Assembly (NCBI GenBank): GCA_012295275.1
Contig: CM022673.1
Coordinates: 4,829,605-4,893,604, forward strand
From: Chrysomallon squamiferum
Lineage: Eukaryota > Mollusca > Gastropoda > Neomphalida > Peltospiridae
Direction: 5' to 3'
Length of the DNA: 64,000 nt
The number at the start of each line of letters is the position of its first letter. The stretch's first letter is position 1. A program made the position numbers and the translations under genes. The notes beneath the pieces are model-generated. The model had not been told where the DNA came from. It searched no databases and saw only the letters and a program-made list of their open reading frames with translations. This document shows, piece by piece, positions 10,801 through 19,974 of the stretch.

Positions 10801-13800
10801 AAAAACATTGTTTTCAGGTAAATTAAATCATTAAAGTACAATGTGATAACAAATAGCATTACCGACAGATTGAAATGGCTGTGTAAACATATTAGCCACT
10901 TTTAAGGTTAAAAAGATGGCAAGCCAAAAGATAAAAGGTTTGTTGCTCTATTTTCCAATATTTAGAAGTTCAAAAACAATGAAATGCATTTATAAATAAT
11001 ATTTAAAAAAATAGGTGGAAGGAAAAAACGAAGAAAAAAAAACCCAAAAAACTTAGATAACATCAGTGAATTTAAAAGAAATGTACAACCCAGACAGTAA
11101 ACCAACATACAAGAAAAAAAAAAGAATGAAAAAAAAAAAAAAAGCTTTGAAACTCGACATAAGCCGAGATGCAAGTACTTTTATCTTGATTGCAAAGGAA
11201 ATGGCGCTTCTTTCCGAAATGTGTTTGATTATATTCAGCCAAATGCTAAATAAACATGTTCTGTCACTATTCCAGTAAAATGTGATTTCATTTAACAGCG
11301 TTGTTTTGTGTACAGAGTTGTTGCAAATTCTGCTGAATGATCTGTAATGGCGAATTAATGAATAAAGGCTGATTGCTGTACAGACTATAAAAGGTGCTGG
11401 AAACGACTGCCTGATACGTAACACTGTTAAATAAAAAGTGGCTCAGTTTTCAGGAAACTGGTAAATTCACCAAGATTAACAAGTGGTAAAAGATGTGTGT
11501 AAAAGTTTAACACATCATAAAAAAAAAAAAAAGAAAAGTACATACACAAAAAAAAAGATGAAAAAAAATTCTTCCATTTTATGTAACCAGTCTGAATAAC
11601 CAGACTATTATTCTTTTCCCTGATTTTATATATACAAAAAAAAAAAAAAAAAATAATTACAATTAAACAATGCAGTGTACTCAAAGTTAAAAATAAATAT
11701 TACTGGAAAGTAATTGTTAACATGATGGTAATCAATTTAAGGAACAATAAATATATAAATACACAAATATTTCACAATATTTTGGCAAAATAGAAATTAT
11801 TTGCATGAACAACTTTTCAGCGTAAATATAATAACAGTAACAATAACAACAGTAATAAATAAATAAATAAACATTCACACAATTACAAATTACATAAAAA
11901 TGTTGGGGTTTGTTATTATTTACTTTTTTGAATATTAAATCAACCTTTTAAGAAAATGTTTTTTTGGTCTAAAAATTCAGCTGTTGACTGACAGTTAAAC
12001 TGACATGGACTTTTGCATTTATAAGCAAATCTTAATCACATCATTTGATTGTCTGAAAGAACCAGAACTGCGAAATATCACTATTATATATTTATCATGT
12101 TATTAGTTATTAGGAATCAGTTTTGTTATTATGTCTCAAGTTCACAGTTTTTGTTTTGTAATACCAAGAGTTAATGGAAATCTTCCTCTCTTTGTGTTAA
12201 CACACAATCACACAGCAGCATTTATATCCCGTATTCCTGGGACAGGAAACTGTATATAATGACTCTTGGTGCACCAGTCATGGAGCACTGGGCAGAACAG
12301 GAAATAATCTGAATTGGCACACAGAGTTAACTGATCCTGTGATTAGAGGATGTAAGTCAGTGGCTCTACCTCTGACAGAAAAACACATTTCAGTGAACTG
12401 ATAGTAGAGGTGGTGATGGAAGTGGTAATAATAGCAGCAATAATAATAGTACCAGCAGTAGTAGTAGAGCAGTAGCAGTAGTAGTAATCAATATAATAGA
12501 GTAGTAGTAGTAGTAGTAATAAAAATAATGGTAGTAGTGGTAGTAATAATAACAATGGTAGAAATATTATTAGTAAATGTAGTGGGAGTAATAATAGTGG
12601 TAGAACAGTAATAACCAGCAGTAGCAAAGTAATAGTAATAGAAGCAGTAGCAGGAGCAGAAGTAGTTGTAGTAGTAGTAGTAGTATTTACCGGCTGACAA
12701 CTTCAGCTATCTTGGCATGTTCTTCTGCTGCACTTCTCAAAGCTTTTCGTCTCGTGGCTATGTTATAGAACAAATCTTCAACCTACAAAAAGATAACACA
12801 ACTGCCTATTTTATTATTAAAACTTGCAAGTCCTGATGAGGAAAAAATATGCATTCACAAATACATTACAAAAAGATTAGGTAGTTGTTGTAAATATAAC
12901 ATCATGTACGACAGACAAAAATATCGAACATACATTAGAAAATTACCTGCGGAAAATGTATGCAATATTTTACTTTATTTTTAAAGATAAAAATGAACTT
13001 AAAAAAAAAAACCTTCACATTAAAATAAATTAGGTAATTCTGTTGCTATCACTTGATGCCAGATCTTTAAACTGTCTCTCCATGTAAATAATCCTTTTAT
13101 ACCAAGCAAGTATTATTATCTATTTGTTTTTATTTACTTATTTATTTACTAATTAATTTATGTATTTATTTAAAATTGTAGTTTTTCATTTTATTATTGA
13201 CATTACTTGAGGAAACTGGCATCATGGTTACTATTACTTTAGTTATTGTTACTATTGTACTTTTTATTAATTAATATTCATTTTTAATTATCATGATTAT
13301 TGTTAATACAGATCCAGTATTTCATTCTGCATACTGGTGGTGTTTCTAAGGATAACCATGAAGGTATTTAAAGTAAATCTGTGTACCATGACATTTATGG
13401 TCACTTATGTCTGAAATGTCTGCTGTTCATTCCACAGCTAATAAATAGTTACAAATGCTTTATATGCAACTAATAAATGGCTTTCCAGATATTGATATCA
13501 GTAACATGCTATTAATAGGGAAACATATTCAAGTTGAAAAGGTCATTCTGAGCTAATAACTTTATTTCATTGTGATTCACCTTATAATTATTTTAGATAT
13601 AATTGACTGATATACTATTATTACCTTAATTACAACAATTAAATTCATAAATCTGTCTATTAATGTATATAGAAAATAAATAAAATTGATAATAATATTA
13701 AGGTCTCAATCCACGTTTTTCTCTTCTTTTTTTTTTAAATTTTGTCATACAAAAATAACACTAATTTCAAATTAATTATATATGTTTATATTATATAGTA

Positions 13801-16800
13801 TTTATAGATTATTAATTGAGTATAATTAACATTTCAAAAACAACAATTAATTTTGAAAATTCAACACTATATCATGCGATTTGTTTTTTAATTCAACTTT
13901 TCACTGACCAACATTTTATTCATTTATTTATTGTAGTATTTTATTCTTATTCTTATTATTACTAGTAGCACTAGGAATAAATATAAATATCAAATCTAAT
14001 GAAAAATATAAATTTATTTTTAACATTTTAGTGATCCATTTTGAAAACAAAATAACTGTAACTAATTTGTAAAAACTATAAAATAAATAAACTAAACATC
14101 TCTTACATGACAAAACACCAAAATGAAAATTAAAAAAAAAAAGAAAAAAATTAAAAATTAAAATGGGATAAATAAACAAAAATTCCAGGATAAAGTATAT
14201 TTTAAAAAACCCATAAAAAAACCAAACACACTGATTGCCATTATATCCATGAAAAGGAAAACAATATCTTGTGTTTTATAGATCACATTTAACATTTTTT
14301 CCTAATTAGTTTATTACTAATTTCAGTTCTAGTGTAAAATTCTGTAGTGCCTTTGGCACCTTTGGTGATCATTTAGATATAATAATGTAATTTTTGTTTT
14401 CTCTATTTATAAATGTCTTAATAAAAATTGTATGTTTAGGTCAGAAACAAATGCCTTAAAAACATTAACTTTATTGCAACATTATTATATTGTTTTTAGT
14501 GACCAGCATTTGCTAATAAAGCTTAAAAATAAATTAATACAGTCATCAAGATATATATTTATCTTTTATTCTGATATCATTTAATACAAAATTTAAATAA
14601 ACAGCCAGTAACTGAAAAATGACTACAGCCTCAAATTCCTTCTCAAAATGAGGTCATGAAAAAAAAAGAGAAAACATTTTTTTAGTTTTCTTGCATGATC
14701 AGATTGTCATGCTTTTCAACAGATTGTTCACTAAAATGCTGATATGAAAAAAGAGAAAATGCCTGTCTTTTTAAATCCTCACAAACTTTTTATTTTATTC
14801 TTAGCAAAGGTTACTCACTGAAATTGTGATATAATAAAAAAAAAAGAGAAAATCTCACTCTTTTTAAATATTCATAAACTTGTTATTTTATTGTAGGCAA
14901 AAATTTCTCATCAAAATACTGATACCATGAAAAAAGAGAAAATGTCAGTCTTTTTAAATCATTACAAACTTCTTATTTTATTGTTAGGAAAGATTACTCA
15001 ACAAAATTTTGATGAAAATGAGAAAATGTCAGTCTCTTTAGATCTTCAAACTTATTATTTTATTATTAGGAAAGATTAGTCATTAAAATGTTATCATCAA
15101 AAAGGGGAAAATGTCAGTCTTTTTAAACATGAACAAACTTGTTATTTTGTTGTTAGGAAAGATTACTCATCAAAAAATACTAATGTCATGAAAAAGAGAA
15201 AACATCAGTTTTCTTAAATCATTGCAAACTTCTTATTTTATTGTAAGGGAAGATTTCTCATCAAAATATTGATGTGACACTTGGTATTTCATTGCCATAT
15301 TTTATTGTTAGTAATGACAATCAATCGATGAATTATTTGGATAAAATTATTATTATCATTCAACCACTGACACAACGTAATCACTGTTTTTAAACACTCA
15401 CAGAAATTTGTGTGCCAACATTACCAGCACAGGGTTTAACTGCTTCCTTCAGTCTGCTATCAAGATAACAACCTCTGCAAAATAAAACACAGTTTCTTAT
15501 TAGCAAGGAAGCCACTGGCAGGATTTAAATGAAGGGATTTTGATTATCTTTAAATTAATTTCCTTTTGTTCTTCTTCATCTTTTTTTTTTCTTCTCTTTT
15601 TTATATTTGAAAGGGAGGGTTTTTATTCTTGTTTGTTTTTTGTTTTCTCTTTGATGTTGTTATTTTTAATGCATTATTTGTTATATGTATTTATGTTTTA
15701 TATTTGTTCAAAAAAAAATTAAAAAACATTTTAAAAAAGTACTCAATTTCATTAATCACAACAAAAAAAAAAAAAGGATACAGCAGTTTACTCATAAGAA
15801 ATAAACTGAATGAACGAATATATATTTTATTATTATGATTATTAGTACTATTATTATTTTTATTTTTACAGCATTTGAAAAAAACAAAACAACAAAAAAA
15901 AAAAAAAACAACAATAAACAGTACATGTACAAAACAAATTTCTCATTATTAATCCAATAAAAATAAAAGAAACATTTGCTAACAACAAGCAAACACATTG
16001 AAGATTAAGGCCAAAGCTACCAATATGTGACCTGTAACCACAATACTCCCTTCAGGACATGACCTTTTCTGAGACTTGTACAAAATTATTTATATTTATT
16101 ATCTGTCATTTACACATGACAAACACCCACATCCCTGATGCTGTAACTATAATACATAATCTGCCATTACACCAACACAAAACAGTCTGAAAGATGACAC
16201 ATTTTTTAAAACCTTAAAGCCTGAATATTATAATACATGCTATTTACTGTTCCGTTTCACTGTAGTTTTACACCAAAACAGAACAGTTTTAAAGGTGATT
16301 AAAAAAAAAAAAAAAATTAAAACTCTATGGTTAAGTAAAAAGTCTGAATAACATAAACCGTGTTATTTTCTGTTCAGTTTATCCTGACATTATGAAGAAT
16401 TTTTTTTGAAAAAAAGTATAATAAGATTTTACAGTGCCATCTGTGGCAAGGCATATTTATTTTAGTTAAAACAGTAGGAACAGTTTTTAAATAATCAGCT
16501 TAATAAATGTGTAGAAGATAAAAAAAAATGTCTCAAAGATAAAAGTAAATTTGTTATTCCTTGTAAATTTGTTATTACATGTACTTATTGTCTTAAAGTA
16601 TATTTTTTTAATAATGTATATCATGTTAAATGCAACAAAATTTATTTTTAGTTAAAAATATGAAACAACATTTCTTTTTTGTTTAATAATAAAGATAAAG
16701 TAATAATTAAAATAGCAGAAAACTAATAGTAATTAAATATGGAAATAAATGCTTCTTTGTATCAGTTATAATATAATATAATAATAATTTTTATTTTCTT

Positions 16801-18003
16801 ATAATTGTATCTTTTTCTTTTCTTTTTTTAAAATATTTAAATACAATTAATTATACTAAACTTTGATAACAATAGCTCAGTCTTTCATGACTTATGCATC
16901 AGTTATTTCTGTTTTATTACAAATGTGCTTATACAAATTAATGAAGAATATGGAAACACTTGACCATTTTTAATTCTGACTGCATGTATATGTGGAATGC
17001 CTTGACATCACAGAAAATATATATTGTTACCTGTAGGCACACTTTGAGTCAGAGGTTCTGGTTGTTATGGTGACATGGGCAACATGGCTGATACTAGCCA
17101 AAGCTTCTCCCCGAAATCCATATGTTGCAATAGACTGAAGATCTTCAAACTTCTGAAGTTTGCTGGTAGTAAATCTCTCACACACAATCTCCATATCTTC
17201 TTTCTTAAATTCAATAAGAAAACTTTTAGTAATATAGTAAAACACATAGAAAACAGAAAAACATGCCTTTTATTATATTAACTATTTTTCTAAACAATCT
17301 TTAACATTAATAATTAACTTTTTAATTAATATATTAACATTTCAAATTTTCTGAAAAGATAGTTCTCTTCTTTTTAAAAAAAAAATACCATTTCACATTT
17401 TTTTTTTTTAAATTTTAATGAAAATATTTAGCTGTAAATAAAGGAAAATTCAGAAAAATTAAAATACAAAATTATATTTCGAAATCTGATATTATAAATT
17501 AGAAACAGTATTCAGTGTCTAGATTCACATACAAATATATTTATTTAAATGTATATACATTTGGTTCAAGACTTTAAATATATCTCACCTTGATTCCAGT
17601 TCCATTATCTTGAATTTGTAATAGTTTAAGACCACCTTGCTTCACTGTCACTTGGATATTGGTAGCCTGAGCATCCAAACTGAAAGAAATATTTATTTTA
17701 TAAAATTAAATAATAAAAATTTGAACAGGATATGATTAACAGCTTATAAAAAATAATTGAAAAAGAGAAAAGAGAAATGTGAAAAAACAACAACAACATA
17801 ATTATAACAAGAGTTTCTGGGTTATTTTTAATCTAAATAATCTTTATAAATCACCCAGTATGAATATAATAATAATACCTGTTTTCTATAAGCTCTTTTA
17901 GGGCATTTGCAGGTCTCTGAATTACCTCCCCTGCTGCTATTCTGTTCACGACGACTTCATCAAGTTTCTTGATAGTTGCAGGTTGAGGCTTTGATGCAGC
18001 CAT
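3108..18003 (-). CDS. MLH1: MLH1, DNA mismatch-repair MutL homologue (N-terminal seven exons; 3' end off window)
   Basis: Spliced CDS join on the minus strand: 18003-17879, 17679-17589, 17203-17031, 15474-15402, 12782-12691, 8978-8936, 3196-3108. All introns are GT...AG and the frame is kept throughout, giving the first ~228 residues. MLH1 pairs with a PMS2/PMS1-type partner as MutL-alpha, which is recruited by MutS after mismatch recognition in the nucleus. The GHKL ATPase motifs appear in order: IENSLDA (Mg/ATP-binding), [15 protein letters not shown], and CAGNVGTQI. The CERFTTSKL and [11 protein letters not shown] stretches are close to human MLH1 as I know it, and distinguish it from PMS1/PMS2. 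The transducer domain begins in the last exons seen; the C-terminal dimerisation domain lies left of the window. The gene is head to head with the AKAP9-like gene, and the GPCR lies beyond its last visible exon on the other strand. Confidence 0.96.
3272..3297. repeat. Poly-A run
   Basis: About 26 A residues in a row, about 75 bases beyond the start of MLH1 exon 7, on its intron side. Confidence 0.9.
3513..3740. mobile_element. Candidate hAT-type MITE
   Basis: The left end reads CAGTGCTTCTTACCTTTATT and the reverse complement of the right end reads CAGTTATCCTCAACCTTATT, imperfect terminal inverted repeats starting CAGT with a CTNA(A)CCTT core. The flanking 8-mers GTTTAGAT and ATTTATAT agree at 6 of 8 positions, consistent with a decayed 8-base target duplication, the hallmark of hAT elements. 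The CAGTG...TTCTTAACC terminus type is familiar from hAT families. It is 228 bases long and has no coding capacity. Confidence 0.5.
4687..4745. repeat. AAAT/AATA low-complexity tract
   Basis: Runs of AAAT and AATA units, followed by an AAC/GAA stretch to about 4835. Ordinary microsatellite sequence. Confidence 0.85.
4990..6560. repeat. Degenerate tandem array, unit about 120-180 bases, about 11 copies
   Basis: A core resembling TTTTCAATTTAAAAATAAC recurs near 5015, 5135, 5317, 5443, 5583, 5713, 5884, 6025, 6170, 6319 and 6446. Each copy is preceded by a variant of a TAAT-rich block (AATTAATC, GATTAATCAAT, TTTCTAATAATCAGTT). Copies are strongly diverged, so the array is old. It lies in MLH1 intron 6. 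I do not recognise the family. Confidence 0.65.
7847..7873. repeat. (AC)n microsatellite
   Basis: About 13 uninterrupted AC units. Confidence 0.9.
8936..8978 (-). CDS. MLH1: MLH1 coding exon 6 (human exon 7 equivalent)
   Basis: A 43-base exon, the same length as I recall for human exon 7. It completes an Arg codon and encodes [14 protein letters not shown]. The acceptor is TTATTTCAG and the donor AAA|GTAAGTAT. It is surrounded by several kilobases of AT-rich intron but fits exactly in phase between its neighbours. Confidence 0.9.
9646..9697. repeat. AAT/AAC triplet microsatellite
   Basis: About 17 triplets alternating AAT and AAC; gives a poly-Asn pseudo-frame on the plus strand. Confidence 0.9.
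10216..10418. repeat. Compound A/AAT/ATG low-complexity block
   Basis: A run of A residues passes into AAT, AAAT and GAT repeats for about 200 bases. Its minus-strand translation is poly-Ile/Leu/Phe and is not a protein. Confidence 0.9.
12401..12688. repeat. Long interrupted TAG/TAA/CAG triplet repeat beside the MLH1 exon 5 donor
   Basis: Nearly 290 bases of triplets (TAG, TAA, CAG, TGG, GAA) with interruptions. On the minus strand, the MLH1 sense strand, it reads as (TAC/TAT/CTG)n and starts within about 8 bases of the GTAAATAC donor of MLH1 exon 5. Confidence 0.9.
12691..12782 (-). CDS. MLH1: MLH1 coding exon 5 (human exon 6 equivalent)
   Basis: 92 bases, encoding [20 protein letters not shown] then [25 protein letters not shown] is a very conserved MLH1 stretch where the ATPase domain meets the transducer domain. 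The acceptor is TTTTTGTAG and the donor CCG|GTAAATAC. On its 3' (left) side a 280-base triplet repeat begins almost immediately after the donor. Confidence 0.94.
12783..15401 (-). other. MLH1 intron 4, 2.6 kb
   Basis: AT-rich intron. Its main internal structure is a minisatellite with a unit of about 85-93 bases (about 14640-15280). No exon or element is otherwise recognised. Confidence 0.65.
14640..15280. repeat. Degenerate minisatellite, unit 84-93 bases, about 7 copies
   Basis: The motif AAAAAGAGAAAATGTCAGTC, followed by TTTTTAAATC, ACAAACTT, TTATTTTATTGTTAGGAAAG and ATTACTCATCAAAAT, recurs. Equivalent points are near 14672, 14758, 14851, 14941, 15025, 15110 and 15201. Copies differ by substitutions and small indels. 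Located in MLH1 intron 4. Confidence 0.85.
15402..15474 (-). CDS. MLH1: MLH1 coding exon 4 (human exon 5 equivalent)
   Basis: 73 bases, encoding [20 protein letters not shown] then TQIS. The GNVGTQI stretch is the last GHKL nucleotide-binding motif. The acceptor is TATTTTGCAG and the donor TCT|GTGAGTG. The length matches human exon 5 as I recall it. Confidence 0.94.
15475..17030 (-). other. MLH1 intron 3, 1.6 kb
   Basis: AT-rich, with A runs near 15765, 15895 and 16303. A weakly repeated motif (TTACACCAA...ACAGT) recurs near 16167 and 16268, suggesting an old local duplication. No exon found. Confidence 0.6.
17031..17203 (-). CDS. MLH1: MLH1 coding exon 3 (equivalent to human exons 3 and 4 joined)
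   Basis: 173 bases in one block encoding [19 protein letters not shown], then [20 protein letters not shown] and [19 protein letters not shown]. This equals the summed lengths of human exons 3 and 4 (99 + 74) as I recall them, so the intervening intron is absent here. It carries the GFRGEAL motif of the ATP lid. The acceptor is ATTTAAG, with a poor pyrimidine tract; the donor is AG|GTAACA. Confidence 0.96.
17204..17588 (-). other. MLH1 intron 2
   Basis: A 385-base AT-rich intron between exons 2 and 3; nothing else is visible. Confidence 0.85.
17589..17679 (-). CDS. MLH1: MLH1 coding exon 2
   Basis: 91 bases, the same length as I recall for human exon 2. It completes [20 protein letters not shown] and continues [11 protein letters not shown], so it contains the DNGTGI ATP-binding motif. 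The acceptor is TTTCTTTCAG and the donor AAG|GTGAGA. It ends on a complete codon. Confidence 0.95.
17879..18003 (-). CDS. MLH1: MLH1 coding exon 1
   Basis: Encodes the start [16 protein letters not shown], then [19 protein letters not shown] and KELIEN, ending in the first two bases of a Ser codon. The donor is AG|GTATTA. Length is 125 bases, against 116 that I recall for human exon 1; the three extra codons lie before the conserved KLDE. The ATG is the only one upstream of the conserved domain in this exon, so the start is well supported. The conserved catalytic-type Glu of the IEN motif is present. Confidence 0.95.
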
Positions 18004-19211
18004 AGCACAGAACCTGAAATAATTATACTGAATGAAGTCAAAACATTTTCTTCAGGTTAATTTTTAGTGACATAAAAATCATAATAGGAGTTAGTTCATA
18101 ATCATGGAGCGCATGTTTCTTGTTATTATGTAAAACAGTACCTTACCTTTATATTCTAGCACATAAAATAAGTATAAAAATCAGAAATGCTGAATTTATG
18201 GCATTACGATTAATACGACTGAAAATTAAATAACAGATCTGTCAAGTCGAAATTAGAAAGCGAGTTACCTCCACTTTTGTGAAGATAAGGAAAAACTATT
18301 CCATGCAATAATTATTTTCATAAAATTATTTTCAGATAGCATTATTTTTCAATAAATTGCATAGTAAGAAACATAATTTAACAGTTCAATAATTTTAATT
18401 AGCCTTAAGTAATGTTAATATATCAATATGTCATTAATCACTGAATTAATGATTTTAATTAAGTTACGTCCATTTGTTTTTTTAAATAGCTAAATCGTGA
18501 GTTACCTGTATGATCCAGAACAACAACAATCTGTCTTTTTGTAACAACATTAAATCAAATAAAACCAACGATTTCTTAATTTTAATAATTATTTTTTATT
18601 TTATGGGTCAAAAATAACTTCCATGTTTCCCGCAATGTCGATGAAATGTATCTTTAATAGTGAAGATTTCAGAATACTCTCCCTTAGTGCCATTAACCTA
18701 ATGCTGTCCCTATCGGTTTGTTTGCAATACATTATTGTACAAAACAACTTTAATTAAAACACTGTATAAAAATAATAAAAAATAAAAAAATAAAAAAATA
18801 AAAAAAAAAAAAAATAAAAAGAATAAAGGATAAAAATGATAAATTTTAAAATTCGCAAAGAATTATATTTACGGCTTTCGTTAACTGTAAACAGTGTAAT
18901 TATTGTAACAGATTTTAGTATAACGTCTACAGTAACTGAGTAATTAAAATATTTTTAATACAAATTGTGCTGTATTACGCAATGATATAATTTTAGGATA
19001 TGCACAATTAAAGAAGTTTTACAGTTTGTCTACTATTTATACAACAACTACTGCTGCACTATATATAAATTTTAGTGCTCTATGACCCTGACCATCACAA
19101 AACATTTGTATTTTTATTACTTTATCAAAAGGAAAGTTAATGTTAGTACGTCGACAACTTATGTATATAAGATAGCCTAAATAGATAATAAGATATATAT
19201 ATAAGTATGCG

Positions 19212-19263
<52 letters not shown>

Positions 19264-19831
19264 CATGCGCTCATAGATAACCAAAATATACGAATCGTTT
19301 TAAGTTCAAATTGTTCAAGATTGTTATTAGTTACATTTGTGTGTGTGTGTGTTTGTGTTACTAAAAAACTGTTGATTTGAAATTAATCAGGATATTAGTT
19401 TTCAATATTTATAACTCAAAACAATTTTGAATTCAAAGAACTTAATTATTATTTCAGATAAACGTTGAAGGAAAAATGAATTAAATCGTCATTAAAACAG
19501 ATCATTAACTTTTGATAAATATTTTTAATTTATTTTTCACCTAAAGCTGAATCGTAGTTAATGTTTTTTCTGTTACATAACTTCCAATATAACATATCAA
19601 ATTTAAAATTTGATAATTATAAATAAATTTAAGTAGGTATCATTTCATACACTGCAGTTTCTCAAATGTAATCATTGTAAATCAGTGTTTCCCGATTCAA
19701 AATATTGTCTGTTCGAAATCTTCCTCAGTTTTACTAAGTAAACAACACCCTTTTCCCCCTTTAATTCAAATTTACATGCCATTATATTTTAATGAAGTGT
19801 TCTACGACCGAAACTAAGGGAGATTATTCAA
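18004..19831. promoter_or_regulatory. Divergent intergenic region between MLH1 and the AKAP9-like gene
   Basis: The start codons of the two genes are 1.9 kb apart and point away from each other, so both promoters must lie here. On the minus strand an acceptor (TTATTTCAG) ends 10 bases before the MLH1 ATG. GT donors with good consensus are found at 18147 (AAAG|GTAAGG), 18269 (GGAG|GTAACT) and 18506 (ACAG|GTAACT), so MLH1 probably has a spliced leader. An A-rich tract (18775-18830) and an (AT)n tract (19215-19261) lie between. No TATA assignment is possible in such AT-rich DNA. Confidence 0.6.
19203..19275. repeat. (AT)n microsatellite flanked by a 15-base direct repeat
   Basis: About 23 AT units (19215-19261). 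The 15-mer AAGTATGCGCTCATA lies on the left (19203-19217) and AAGCATGCGCTCATA on the right (19261-19275), differing at one base. This suggests the tract grew between, or together with, a duplicated segment. Confidence 0.9.
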
Positions 19832-19918
19832 ATGTATGCAACGTCAGAAGCGAAAAGATTTCTAAGGCAAATGGCTGCCGATGTGTTTGTCAAAGTTTTG
19901 TTTTTGCTTTGTAAATAA
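19832..19918 (+). promoter_or_regulatory. Upstream open reading frame in the AKAP9-like leader
   Basis: ATG at 19832 opens 28 codons (start MYATSEAKRF) ending at TAA 19916-19918, with a second in-frame ATG at 19871 in a good context (CAAATGG). The stop is 8 bases before the main ATG at 19927. If the transcript starts upstream of 19832, this uORF could reduce translation of the main frame. The transcription start is not known. Confidence 0.5.
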
Positions 19919-19926
19919 ACATAATA

Positions 19927-19974
19927 ATGGATGACGAAGAACGAAAAAAGAAATTAGAAGCAGGGAAAGAACGG
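19927..19974 (+). CDS. AKAP9: AKAP9-like exon 1
   Basis: 48 bases, MDDEERKKKLEAGKER, donor CGG|GTATGT. The conserved N-terminus fixes this ATG as the start. It ends on a complete codon. A 28-codon uORF stops 8 bases upstream. Confidence 0.93.

Larger units (their letters stand above)
8979..12690 (-). other. MLH1 intron 5, 3.7 kb
   Basis: Very AT-rich intron with an AAT/AAC tract (9646-9697), an A/AAT-rich block (10216-10418), many A runs (10640-11660), and a large TAG/TAA/CAG triplet block (12401-12688) ending next to exon 5. Apparent reading frames here are translations of simple repeats. No exon found. Confidence 0.7.

Noticed and set aside
12343-12700. Two overlapping minus-strand frames of poly-Leu or poly-Tyr type
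   Set aside because: Both are products of the triplet repeat; only the 12691-12782 part is coding, as MLH1 exon 5.
17027-17281. Other frames overlapping MLH1 exon 3 on both strands
   Set aside because: Shadows of the real MLH1 frame; the extra residues upstream of KEDME belong to the intron.
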